From Miscanthus floridulus (Eukaryota > Streptophyta > Magnoliopsida > Poales > Poaceae), in contig NC_089591.1 in the NCBI RefSeq assembly GCF_019320115.1, forward strand, positions 20,748,502-20,812,501: a stretch of 64,000 nt of DNA. The letters are read 5' to 3'. The notes below the pieces were generated by a model. The model ran no database searches. It saw nothing but the letters and a program-made list of their open reading frames with translations, and was not told where the DNA came from. Shown here piece after piece: positions 20,708-31,440 of this stretch (positions are counted from its first letter, which is position 1; each line of letters opens with the position of its first letter). The position numbers and the translations under genes were made by a program.

Positions 20708-21790
20708 CTGATGGATCCCAAAAGGATAACTGCCCTGACAAGAATCAACTGCCAACTGTCACTCCTGAGGCTTGGCCTCGATCCGTACTCACGAGCTTGG
20801 CCCCAAGTTAACTGACAACTGCCAATGGAACCACAACGGCACCGACTTGCTACACAATAGAATAGATAGGATATACAAATAAATACAATATATCTAGAGA
20901 TATGAAACCCTAAGAAAGCAAGCAATGAATACGAAATTGGAAACGAGGGCTTACTACCTAACGAACCAGTGAATCGACGAGAAAAGGAACGAATCGGGGA
21001 ACCACCGGGTCAGTACTTCAAGGCTAGGGTTAGGGTTGCGGTGAGATTCAACGGTCGAGCAATATAATGAGGGCACGAGCATGGGCGGTGGCGCTAGAGC
21101 TAGGGCATGGGAGGCGGCACTGGTGCAGTGGTGCGGCTTGCTATGGGTAGATGGAGGAACTCCGGCATGACAGCATGGGAGCAAGGTGCGCGGGTGCGGT
21201 GGCGCAGCTGTAGGTAGGCAGCGTAGAGCAGAGGCATGGGTAGCGGTGGCGCGACTGCAGGCAGGTAGTGTGGAGCAGAGGCACGGACAGCGGCAGCTAG
21301 GGCAGGAGCGGCTATGCGGCGGCTAGGGCAGGAGCGGCTATGCGACAGCTAGGGTGCAGCGCGGTGGCTTAGGATGGTGAAGACAGCATGGATGCGGCCT
21401 TAGGTCATGGCGGTTGGATTATATGGGTGGCCCCCGATGAGACAGAAAAGGAAACAAAGAAGTCCTAAAACCGCACGTTTCCTACTGACCGGATGCTCTA
21501 GTGGCAGCGACTGGATGCAACCACCCAGTGTCCAATCGATTCCAGAGAGGTAGAAAACCCCTGGAATTGCGACCGGACGTGTCCGATGAACCCTGACCAG
21601 ACATAGCTAGAGTCCAGTGCAAGCAGTCTCCTTCGTCTTCGATCGACCAGACGCCAGATCGCCATCTGACCGAATGCTAGGAAAGCATTGTTTCAGCATT
21701 CGGTCACTCCTTCTCAGCAGTAGTTCACCTCCTGTGAACTGACCGGACGCTAGACTTCAGAGTGCGGTGCAGCGTTCGGTCACTTTTTTT
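20708..21790 (-). promoter_or_regulatory. Internal promoter-like region and leader for the S2 env-like frame
   Basis: On the minus strand: palindrome cluster (21785 to 21485), then CCCATATAA (21427 to 21419), a GC-rich segment with two short tandem repeats, an AT-rich leader and the ATG at 20707. The repeats are 47-bp units at 21196-21242 and 21243-21289, and 26-bp units at 21293-21318 and 21319-21344. Cluster and TATA-like motif are about 60 bp apart, close to the 45-50 bp seen in the LTRs. The leader contains gtagtaag near 20950, a possible splice donor, but no clear acceptor was identified. Confidence 0.4.
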
Positions 21791-22176
21791 CCAGCAAATC
21801 TTCAAAGTCCTTCATGCTGCCTGTTCCCGATCAAGTCTTAACTTCAATAAGATCCAAATAAACACCAATTGGGACTAATGTTAGTGACCTCTCTCAAACC
21901 CTCAAAATTTTCAAAATATTTTGCCTTAGGCTATAATTCTTTTTAAGAAAATAGGCAATAAGAGGGCAATTGAAGATAAACAACAAAGCAACATTCATAC
22001 ATATGCAATGCAATACTTGAAAGTAAATCTAGTTGCTTGTCAAGTTTGATCCAAGGTTAAGCTTCTTCACATGCTTTTCGGCGGTTATCTTAACCATGTT
22101 AGACAAGCCCTATATGCATTACCATAAAAAGTAAACATGTTGTATATTACAATGCAATGTAAGGGACAACACAAGC
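21791..22176 (-). other. S2 spacer after pol
   Basis: AT-rich, non-coding, homologous to 14871-15253. Probably the 3' UTR of gag-pol; nothing else was seen. Confidence 0.5.
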
Positions 22177-25100
22177 TCATTTTTTAGTGAAGTTACTAAA
22201 ATCAAGAACATTGAGCTCATTCCGCAATTGACAAAAAGTCACCTCATCTAGCAGTTTATTGAAGATATCCGCCAATTGATCCTCGGTCCTTACACCTTCT
22301 AATGAAATATCATTCTTTGCAACATGATCTCTAAGAAAGTGATGGCGGATATCTATGTGCTTGGTGCATGAGTGTTGAACCAGATTATTTGCAAGTTTTA
22401 CCGCACTTTCATTGTCGCACAAAAGAGATACTTTTTCTAGAACTACACCATAGTCTAGCAAAGTTTGTTTCATATAAAGAATTTTTGCACAGCAAGCACC
22501 TGTGGCAATGTATTCCACTTCAGCGGTGGACAAAGCCACACTATTTTGTTTCTTGGAGGACCAAGACATAAGTGATCTACCAAGCAAATGGCACCCTCTG
22601 GATGTGCTTTTTCTATCCACTTTGTAACTAGCATAATCCGAATCAGAATAGCCAACTAATTCAAATATAGCTCCTTTGGGATACCAAAGGCCAATGCTTG
22701 GTGTGTGCTTAAGATACCTAAGGATTCTTTTAACGGCAATCAAATGAGTTTTCTTAGGATTAGCTTGAAATCTAGCACACATACACACACTAAACATGAT
22801 GTCAGGCCTAGATGCAGTTAAATATAACAAGCTACCAATCATAGAGCGGTAGAGAGTTTGATCAACTGTGTTACCTCCCTCATCTAGGTCGAGATGTCAA
22901 TTATTTGGCATTAGTGTCTTGATTGGCTTACATTCATCCATCTTGAATCTCTTGAGAAGATCATTTGTATATTTCTCTTGAGAGATGAAAATCCCCTTCT
23001 CTCATTTGCTTGACTTGAAAACCAAGAAAGAATGTAAGCTCTCCACTCATTGACATCTTGAACTCCTTCGACATCAATTCACCAAACTCTTTGCAAGAAT
23101 CTTCATTTGATGATCCAAAGATGATATCATCAACATACACTTGATAAATGAAGGTGTGCCCATCAAGCTTCTTAGTGAATAGTGTGGTGTCGATCTTCCC
23201 AATGGTGAAGCTCTTCTCAATGAGGAAGTCCCAAAGATACTCATACCAAGCTCTTGGGGCTTGCTTAAGCCCATATAGCGCCTTGGACAACCTATAAACA
23301 TGATTAGGATGTCTAGGGTCTTCAAACCTAGGAGGTTGATCAGCATAGACTAGTTCATTAATAAAGCCATTTAAAAATGCACTTTTCACATCCATTTGAT
23401 ATAGTTTCATGTCATGATGTGATGCATATGCAAGGAGGATATGAATGGCTTCTAGTCTTGCAACTGGTGCAAACATCTCTCCAAAATCCAAACCTTCAAC
23501 TTCAGAGAACCCCTTTGCAACTAGTCTTACCTTGTTCCTCACAACTACGCCTTGATCATCTTGCTTGTTGTGGAACACCCACTTTGTTCCAATGACTCTT
23601 GCACCTTTTGGCCGCTCTTCAAGAGTCCAAACTTCATTGCGGGTGAAGTTGTTCAACTCTTCATGCATGTCATTTATCCAATCCGGATCTCAAAGAGCTT
23701 CTTCTACCTTAGTAGGCTCAAAACAAGAGACAAAAAAGTGATGTACAATAAATGAAGCAAGTTTTTGTGAGCGAGTCATTACACCCTTTGATGGACTCCC
23801 TATGATGAGATCTTGTGGATGATCTTGTAGTAGAGGTGTGTTTCTTCTATTGACCACTTGAGGAGGTTGTGGAGCATCAACATCTTGTGCTTGTACAACC
23901 ATTTGATCATGGGAGACATGAGTGTCTTCATTTTCTACTCTCCCATCTTTATCACCATCTTGTGGCACATTTGATGAAGAAGGTGGACAATTACTCATAC
24001 ATTATCTTCATCATCTTTAGGCTTGATGTCTCCAACCGAAATGTTCTTCATAGCCTCCCTCAATGGTTCATCACCTACATCATCAAGATTCTCATGTGCT
24101 CCTTGGGAGCCGTTAGATTCGTCAAATTTCACATCATATGTTTCTTCAACCAAGTCAGTGGCATGATTAAATACTCTATATGCTTTGGTCTTTGACGAGT
24201 AACCAACAAGAAAACCAATATCACAATATCTTTGAAACTTCCCTAGGTGTTGCCACTTCTTATAGATGTAGCATTTGCAACCAAACACCCTAAAGACAGA
24301 GACGTCCGGCTTCTTCCTATTGAGCAACTCATAAGGTATCTTGCCAAGGAACTTTTGAAGGAATAGGCAGTTGGATGCATAGCATGTGGTGTTGATAGCT
24401 TCCACCCATAGAGCTTTGGGGGTGTTGTACTCATCTAGCATTGTTCTTGCAAGAGTGATCAATGTCCGATTCTTTCTCCCAACCACGCCATTTTGTTGAG
24501 GAGTATATGTTGTGAAGACCTCATGCTTGATCCCAACTTCATCACAATAGGCTTCAATGTTTGTGTTGTCAAATTCCTTCCCATTGTCACTTCTAATCTT
24601 CTTGAGCTTCACTTCAAATTCATTTTGTGCTCTCTTGGCAAACTTCTTGAAGCAAGATGCAACTTTAGATTTGTCATGAAGGAAGAATACCCATGTGTAT
24701 CTTGAATAGTCATCAACAATCACAAGGCAATAAAGATTTCCTCCCAAACTCTTGTATATTGTTGGTCCAAATAAGTCCATGTGAAGGAGTTCTAGCACTC
24801 TTGTGGTTGACATAAAAGCTTTTGTTGGATGAGTATTTGCAACTTGCTTGCCAGCTTGACATACACTACAAAGCTTGTCCTTCTCAAACTTCACATCCTT
24901 CAACCCACTCACCAAATCATTCTTCATTAGCTTCTTGAGTGACCTCATCCCAACATGAGCAAGTCTTCTATGTCATAGCCACCAAGTGTTGTTTTGGTGA
25001 ATAGGCATGTTTTCAAGTTAGCATCTTCGGAGGTGAAATCCACTAAGTATAGGTTGTTGTATCTAAATCCTTTGAATATCACTTGATCATCATCCTTCTT

Positions 25101-25390
25101 AGATACAACAACTTCCTTCTCGGTGAACAAGCATTAGAAGCCAAGATCACACAATTGTCCAACGGATAGCAAGTTGAAGCTCAATGAAGCAACATAGAGC
25201 ACATTTGAGATAGAATGATCATTTAATATTGCCACTTTGCCCAATCCTTTAACCTTGCCCTTTGAATTATCTCCAAATGTGATTCTTTCTTGTCCATCTA
25301 CTTCTTCATCAAGTGAGGTGAACATACGAGGATCACCGGTCATATGTTGTGTGCAACCACTATCAATAACCCAATGACTTCCACCGCTTT
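22177..25390 (-). pseudogene. S2 pol: protease, integrase, reverse transcriptase, RNase H
   Basis: Polyprotein that processes gag, integrates cDNA and copies RNA. From right to left: protease VIDSGCTQHMTGDPRM (25376 to 25330); the integrase HHCC zinc region with a stop where S1 has Trp in LWHRRLAH (near 24976), then KLCSVCQAGK; the integrase core with MDLFGP and IRSDNGKEFD; and PQQNGVVGRKNRT, where the catalytic Glu of NGVVERKNRT is replaced by Gly (24489 region). Then an acidic linker with a frameshift near 23996, an in-frame TGA after KVEEAL (23689 region), RT (ELNNFTRNEVWTLEERPKGA, YVDDIIFGSSNEDS) and RNase H ending NVLDFSNFTKK at 22177. Protease is in the -1 frame relative to gag, as in S1. 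Confidence 0.9.
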
Positions 25391-27781
25391 AGGAACCCAA
25401 ACTTGTTGAGGGCCCTTCACCTTCTCAACAAGTGACTTTGCAACCCAAATTTTCTTAGGCCTATTCTTGTTTGGAGGTCCTAAGAACATGACTTTCATCT
25501 TCCCACTGGAATCCTTTATAAGCATGTAATGAGCATTGAAGGCAAAAGGTCTAGCATGCTTAGGCAAGGGTTGTGGTGGTGGAGTTTGGCACTCATGGGC
25601 AAAGTGGCCTTCTTGTCCACACTCAAAACATTTCTTTCGCTTTGGCTTTTGTTGTTGTTGAGCTTGAGCCTTCTTCTCTTTGTTTGCCATGTACCCAATG
25701 CCACTTCTATCCATCTTCATGATGGTGTTCATTAGTAGCTCACTTTGAAGATGCTTGCCTCTTGTGAACTTGCTCAATCCAATCTTGAGATGCTCTTTCT
25801 CCAACTTGAGCTTCTTGTTCTCTTCCTTGAGTGCATCATTATTTTTCTCTTGCTTGAGCTTCTTGTTCTCTTCTTTGAGCTTCTCATTCTCAAGAATCAA
25901 GTCACCATCATGATCACTAGTTTCAAGTACTATGGTGTTGGTGGTCTTGAGCTCTTCAAGATCTTTCTTGAGCTTTTCATTGTCATTCTTGAGCTTGACA
26001 AACTCATCATAATCATCGGCGTCAACCACTTGCTTGCCCTTGCTACTAGAACTTTGCTCAATGCTCTCAATGATCAAATCATCATATGATGTAGCTATAT
26101 CAATCTTAACAACATTGTTAGTAGCATCATGTGGCTCATTGGATAGAAATTCTTGAGCAATGACAAGATTATCATGATTAATCTTAAGAGTAGTATATTC
26201 TTCTTTTAGCTTGTTGTGGCTAGTGATGAGCTCTTTGTGCATCCCCTCAAGTTTATCATGTTTATCTTTAAGCTCTTTCTTAGAAGATTTAAGCTCCTTG
26301 AGTTTGGATGATATAGCATCATTTGCTTCTCTAAGCTCAACACTAGCCTTTTCGGCTATATCACATTTTGCTAAAAGTGAATCATTCTTAGCCTCTAGTT
26401 TTTCATTCTTAGCTCTACCCTTTTTAATGATCTTAGTGTATTGATTTAGCAATTTAACAAGATCATCATAAGAAGGTGATTCATATTCATCATATTCATC
26501 ATCATCACTATCGCTATCATCATTGGTAGCATGTTCATCACCACTACTATCATCATTTGATACCTTGCGATCACCCTTGGTCATAAGGCATAGGTGTGTA
26601 GGGGATGATGGTGGTGGTGGCAGTGAAGATGATGAAGAGTCAATAACAATGGCGACCACCTTCTTGTTGTCACTATCATCATCAGATGAGCCACTAGATG
26701 AATCAATGTCTATGAGCCAATCACCGACGATGTATGCCTTTCCACTTTTCTTCTTCTTGTGGAAGTCCTTCTTGCCATCTCTCTTCTTATATGGCTTGTT
26801 TTTCTTCTTCTCATCTTCTTCTTCATTGCTTGAGTCATCTTTCTTGCCCTTGTACTTGTTCTTATACTTGTCTTTCTTGGGCTTTGTGAATTGATGTGCT
26901 AGATGACCAAGTTCTCCACAATTGTAGCAATCCATCTCAAAGATTGGCTTCCTTCTAGAGCTTGTGAAGAACATCTTCTTGCCATCAAACTTGATGCCAC
27001 TCTTGTTGAGCTTCTTTAGCATCTTGGTGGTTCTTTTCACCATGAGAGCAAGACTTGCATCATCAACTTCATTATCACTTGAGCTCTCATACTCAAGCCT
27101 TGCTTTGCCCTTCTCTTGGCTAGCTTTGAACGCTAAGTCTTTTTCTTTCTTCTTAGTAGAGGATGAGCCATCTTGTGGTGTGATGTGCATGTACATCTCA
27201 TGAGCATTGATCTTTCCTAAGATTTGTGTTAGTGTAGCGGTGGAAAGATCACCTTGATGAAGCATGGTCACAATATGCCCATATTTGTCAATGGGGAGGA
27301 CACTCAAGATCTTTCTTACAACATCGGATGGTTGCATTTGAGTGAGTCATAGCCCATTGACTTCCTCTACAAGAACATTCAAGCATGAATACATTTCATT
27401 AGTGCATTCTTTGGGAAGCATCTCAAAAGAGTTAAGCTTTTTGATGACAAGATGATAGCGTTCCTCACGCTCACTCTTTGTTCCCTTATGGAGCGCACAA
27501 ACGTCTGACCATAGTGCATGGGCATCTTTGTGGTTCCTCACCCAGTTGAACACATCTTAGCAAAGGCCTCTAAAGATGGTGTTTCGAGCCTTTGCATTCT
27601 ATTTTTCATAATTCACCTCATCGCCTTGTAGGAGTGTAGCATCCTGAGGTTTTGGGAAGCCTTGTGAGGTGGCTCTAAGTATTCCAACATCTAGAGCTTC
27701 TAAATACACCTCTATGTGGATTTTCCAATATGGAAAATCATCCCCCTCAAAGATAGGAGGAGGTCCATCCCCGTAAGACAT
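25340..27781 (-). pseudogene. S2 gag: nucleocapsid and capsid polyprotein with two zinc knuckles
   Basis: Starts MSYGDGPPPIFEGDDFPYWK (ATG at 27781). Stops occur at NYEK* (TAG where S1 has Trp), GLC* and GL*LTQ; the last part is one open frame of 665 residues (27337 to 25340). Domains in order: capsid-like region (FRGLC, DAHALWSDVCALHKGTKSE), first zinc knuckle CYNCGELGHLAHQF with the last Cys lost to Phe, a Lys/Asp/Glu-rich region, a long Lys/Glu-rich coiled-coil segment (EELKTTNTIV, EENKKLKQEKN), a second intact zinc knuckle CFECGQEGHFAHEC and a C-terminal region ending VWVPKAVEVIGLLIVV. Two knuckles with a long coiled coil suit Sirevirus Gag, which is longer than other copia Gags. Confidence 0.9.
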
Positions 27782-27819
27782 CTTTCTCTAGGTGGTTAAG
27801 CCTAAATATGTGAGCACGA

Positions 27820-27832
27820 GGCTCTGATACCA
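27820..27832 (-). other. Primer-binding site of S2 (initiator tRNA-Met)
   Basis: The minus strand reads TGGTATCAGAGCC, an exact match to the usual plant initiator tRNA-Met primer site, 2 bases inside the 5' LTR. Confidence 0.9.
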
Positions 27833-27834
27833 AT

Positions 27835-29240
27835 TGAAAGGATCAAGATGCCCAAGAGGGGGGTGAATTGGGCTAATTCTAAATTTCTTTGCAATAATTA
27901 AGTTCTATGGTCCCAATTAACCCCTTGTGCCTAGAAAGTGTATCTATTGATCTACCGCACAAAAGTTTAGCAACTTATGTTCCAATCCTACTCTAGCATG
28001 GCAATTCTATGAATGTAAATGACAAGAATTGAATTGCTCAAAGTAAATGCTCAAAGTAAATAGAGAAGGAGGAACACGGCGATGTTTTGCCAAGGTATCA
28101 GAGAGTCGCCACTCCCCACTAGTCCTCATTGGAGCATCCACGCAAGGGTGTAGCTCCCCCTTGATCCGTGCAAGGATCAAGTGCTCTCTACGAGTTGATT
28201 CTTTGATACTCCATCATGGTGAATCACCCACAACCGCTCACAACTTGAGTTGGGTCATCCACAAGGTCCACCGGATGATCACCAAACTCCCAATCACCAC
28301 CAAGTCGTCTAGGTGATGGCGATCACCAAGAGTAACAAGCATGAACTCTCACTTGACCATGACAAGCCTAATGAGAAGGGTGGATGCACACTTTGCTACT
28401 CTTGATCTCACTAATGAGGGCTCTCTTTGGGATTCTCAAATCTCAATCACCTCACTAGGACCTTTCTCTTCTTGACACTCTCAAAGGTATTTCTTAGCTG
28501 TTGGAATGAGCAAAAGTACCTCCATACATGAATGGAGGAAGTATATATAACCATGGCTGAAAAACAAACTATTATGTGCTTCTACAGGGTGACCGGACGC
28601 TCCGGTTAGTTCTCCCAAACTCTAGTTTTTAAAATATGACCAGATGCGTCCGGTCATGATTTTCCCTCTCTAGAACCTTACTGGAGTCGATCGGACACTG
28701 GGACTCAGCGCTCGGTCACTTCCAGATGACTTCACCTTGATCAAATGAACTGATTGGACTCTGTGCCAGCGTCTGGTCAAACCGAAGCTAGCGTCCAGTC
28801 AGCATTTGACCCTCCATTCACTTCCAACCCTCGATCATACATGAATGAAGTTTGCTCTAATGGATCGAAGGGGTTTTTAGGAACTACCTAGTGCTAGGTT
28901 TAGCAAATGTGCACCACACCTAACCCACTAGACTCACCTAGGTCAAGCTACCTATCCATACCCCCCTTAATAGTATGGCCAAAGGAAAAACAAAGTCCTA
29001 AATTACTCTAAGTGTCTCTTCAACTCCAATCGACACTTAGAACTAGTCCATCCTTAACCATGTCATCCATCCTTTGAAAACTGAAATGATTTCCATTATA
29101 GGGGCATGACCACCATGATAGCCAAATCAATCTCCATTACCGTGACCTAACTTAGTTGCCTCTGCAAAACACACGTTAGTCACAATAATCATGTATTGTC
29201 ATTAATCACCGAAACCCCACTAGGGACCTAGATGCTTTCA
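27835..29240 (-). repeat. 5' LTR of S2
   Basis: 1406 bp, TGAAAGGATC to GATGCTTTCA. About 100 bp shorter than its partner, partly because it lacks the 45-bp duplication. TATA variant TATATATA near 28550. The palindrome cluster (28588-28805) is more decayed than in the 3' LTR. Confidence 0.9.
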
Positions 29241-31440
29241 CTTCTCAATGGTGAAGCCCTTCTCAATGAGGAAGTTCCGAAGGCGCTCATACCATGCTCT
29301 TGGGGCTTGCTTAACCCCATATAGCACCTTGGACAACCTATAAACATGATTAGGATATCTAGGATCTTCAAACCCGGGAGGTTGATCAACATAGATTAGT
29401 TCATTAATAAAACCATTTAAAAATGCACTTTTCACATCCATTTGATATAGTTTCATTTCATGATGTGATGCATATGCAAGGAGGATACGGATGGCTTCTA
29501 GTCTTGCAACTAGTGCAAAGGTCTCTCCAAAATCCAAACCTTCAACTTGAGAGAACCCCTTTGCAACTAGTCTTGCCTTGTTCCTCACAACTATGCCTTG
29601 ATCATCTTGCTTGTTGCAGAACACCCACTTTGTTCCAATGACTCTTGCACCTTTTGGCCGCTCTTCAAGAGTCCAAACTTCATTGTGGGAGAAGTTGTTC
29701 AACTCTTCATGCATGTCATTTATCCAATCCAGATCTCAAAGAGCTTCTTCTACCTTAGTAGGCTCAAAACAAGAGACAAAAAAGTCATGTTCAATGAATG
29801 AAGCAAGCTTTTGAGAATGAGTCATTACTCCCTTTGATGGTCTCCCTATGATGAGATCTTGTGGATGAGCTTGAAGTAGAGGTGAATTTCTTCTATCAAC
29901 CACTTGGGGGGGAGATTGCGGAGCATCAACATCTTGTGCTCGTACCACCATTTGCTCATAGGAGACATGAGTGTCTTCATTTTCTACTCTCCCATCTTTT
30001 TCACCATCTTGTGGCACACTTGATGAAGAAGGTGGATTGATCACTTGTACATCATCTTCTTCATCATTAGGCTTGATGTCTCCAACTGGAATATTCTTTG
30101 TGGCCTCCCTCAATGGTTCATCACCTACATCATCAAGATTCTCATGTGCTCCTTGGGAGCCATTGGATTCATCAAATTCCACATCATATGTTTCTTCAAC
30201 CAAGTCGATGGCATGATTAAATACTCTATATGCTTTGGACTTTGATTAGTAACCAACAAGAAAACCAATATCACAATGTCTTTGAAACTTCCCTAGGTGT
30301 TGCCGCTTCTTGTAGATGTAGCATTTGCAACCAAACACCCTAAAGAAGGAGACGTCCGACTTCTTCCCATTGAGCAACTCATAAGGTGTCTTGCCAAGAA
30401 ACTTTTGAAGGAATAGGCGGTTGGATGCATAGCATGCGGTGTTGATAGCTTCCACCCATAGAGCTTCGGGAGTGTTGTACTCATCAAGCATTGTTCTTGC
30501 TAGTGTGATCAAAGTTGGGTTCTTTCTCTCAACTACACCATTTTGTTGAGGAGTATATGTTGTGGAGACCTCATGCTTGATACCAACTTCATCACAATAA
30601 GCTTCTATGTTGTGTTGTCAAATTCTTTACCATTGTCACTTCTAATCTTCTTGAGCTTTACTTCAAACTCATTTTGTGCTCTCTTGGCAAACTTCTTGAA
30701 GCATGATGCAACTTCGGATTTGTCATAAAGGAAGAACACCCATGTGTATCTTGAATAGTCATCAACAATCACAAGACAATAAAGATTTCCTCCCAAACTC
30801 TTGTATGTTGTTGGTCCAAATAAGTCTATGTGAAGGAGTTCTAGCACTCATGTGGTTGATATGAAAGCTTTTGTTGGATGAGTATTTGCAACTTGCTTGC
30901 CGGCTTGACATGCACTACAAAGCTTGTCCTTTTTAAACTTCACATCCTTCAACCCTCTCACCAAATCATTCTTCATTAGCTTCTTGAGTGAGCTCATCCC
31001 AACATGAGCAAGTCTTCTATGCCATAGCCACCTGAGTGTTGTTTTGGTGAATAGGCAAGTCTTCAAGTTAGCATCTTTGGAGGTGAAATCCACTAAATAT
31101 AGGTTGTTGTATCTAAATCCTTTGAATATCACTTGATCATCATCCTTCTTAGATATGACAACTTCCTTCTTGGTGAACAAGCATTGGAAGCCAAGATCAC
31201 ACAATTGTCCAACGGATAACAAGTTGAAGCTCAATGAAGCAACATATAGCACATTTGAGATAGAATGATCATTTGATATTACCACTTTGCCCAATCCTTT
31301 AACCTTGCCCTTTGAATTATCTCCAAATGTGATTCTTTCTTGTCCATCTACTTCTTGATCTAGTGAGGTGAACATACGAGGATCACCGGTCATATGTTGT
31401 GTGCAACCACTATCAATAACCCAATGACTTCCACCGCTTT
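29241..31440 (-). pseudogene. S1 pol, 5' part: protease, integrase, first half of reverse transcriptase
   Basis: Continues to 15254-16274 across S2. From right to left: protease VIDSGCTQHMTGDPRM and the intact integrase zinc region LWHRRLAHVGMSSLKKLM with KLCSACQAGK (31393 to 30848). The integrase core follows in a second frame; here the catalytic block reads PQQNGVVERKN with its Glu present, unlike S2. The acidic linker (30203 to 29736) ends with a TGA after KVEEAL at the same place as S2. The RT fingers and palm (ELNNFSHNEVWTLEERPKGA, KSAFLNGFINELIYVDQPPG) run to FTIEK at 29241. Frameshifts occur near 30605 and 30512. Confidence 0.85.

Larger units (their letters stand above)
16275..29240 (-). 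mobile_element. Sirevirus-type Ty1/copia retrotransposon S2, inserted in S1 pol
   Basis: 12,966 bp, with both LTRs and all internal parts, minus strand. The target duplication is cttcc (16270-16274) and cttct (29241-29245); the S1 reading frame resumes on the other side. It is a different subfamily from S1: its LTRs and 3' non-coding text differ in shared blocks. gag-pol is close to S1 at 24000-27800 versus 30000-33860. It is not coding-competent: integrase has lost its catalytic Glu, gag has stops, and the env-like frame is full of stops. Confidence 0.9.

Noticed and set aside
20605..20925. 106-residue minus-strand frame with a hydrophobic start next to the env-like ATG
   Set aside because: It overlaps the leader and the true start of the env-like frame in another frame and is not kept in S1. 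The hydrophobic stretch comes from AT-rich leader DNA, so I did not treat it as a signal peptide.
27820..27832. tRNA-like sequence at LTR edges
   Set aside because: Only the 13-base primer site complementary to tRNA-Met is present, with no cloverleaf, so it is not a tRNA gene.
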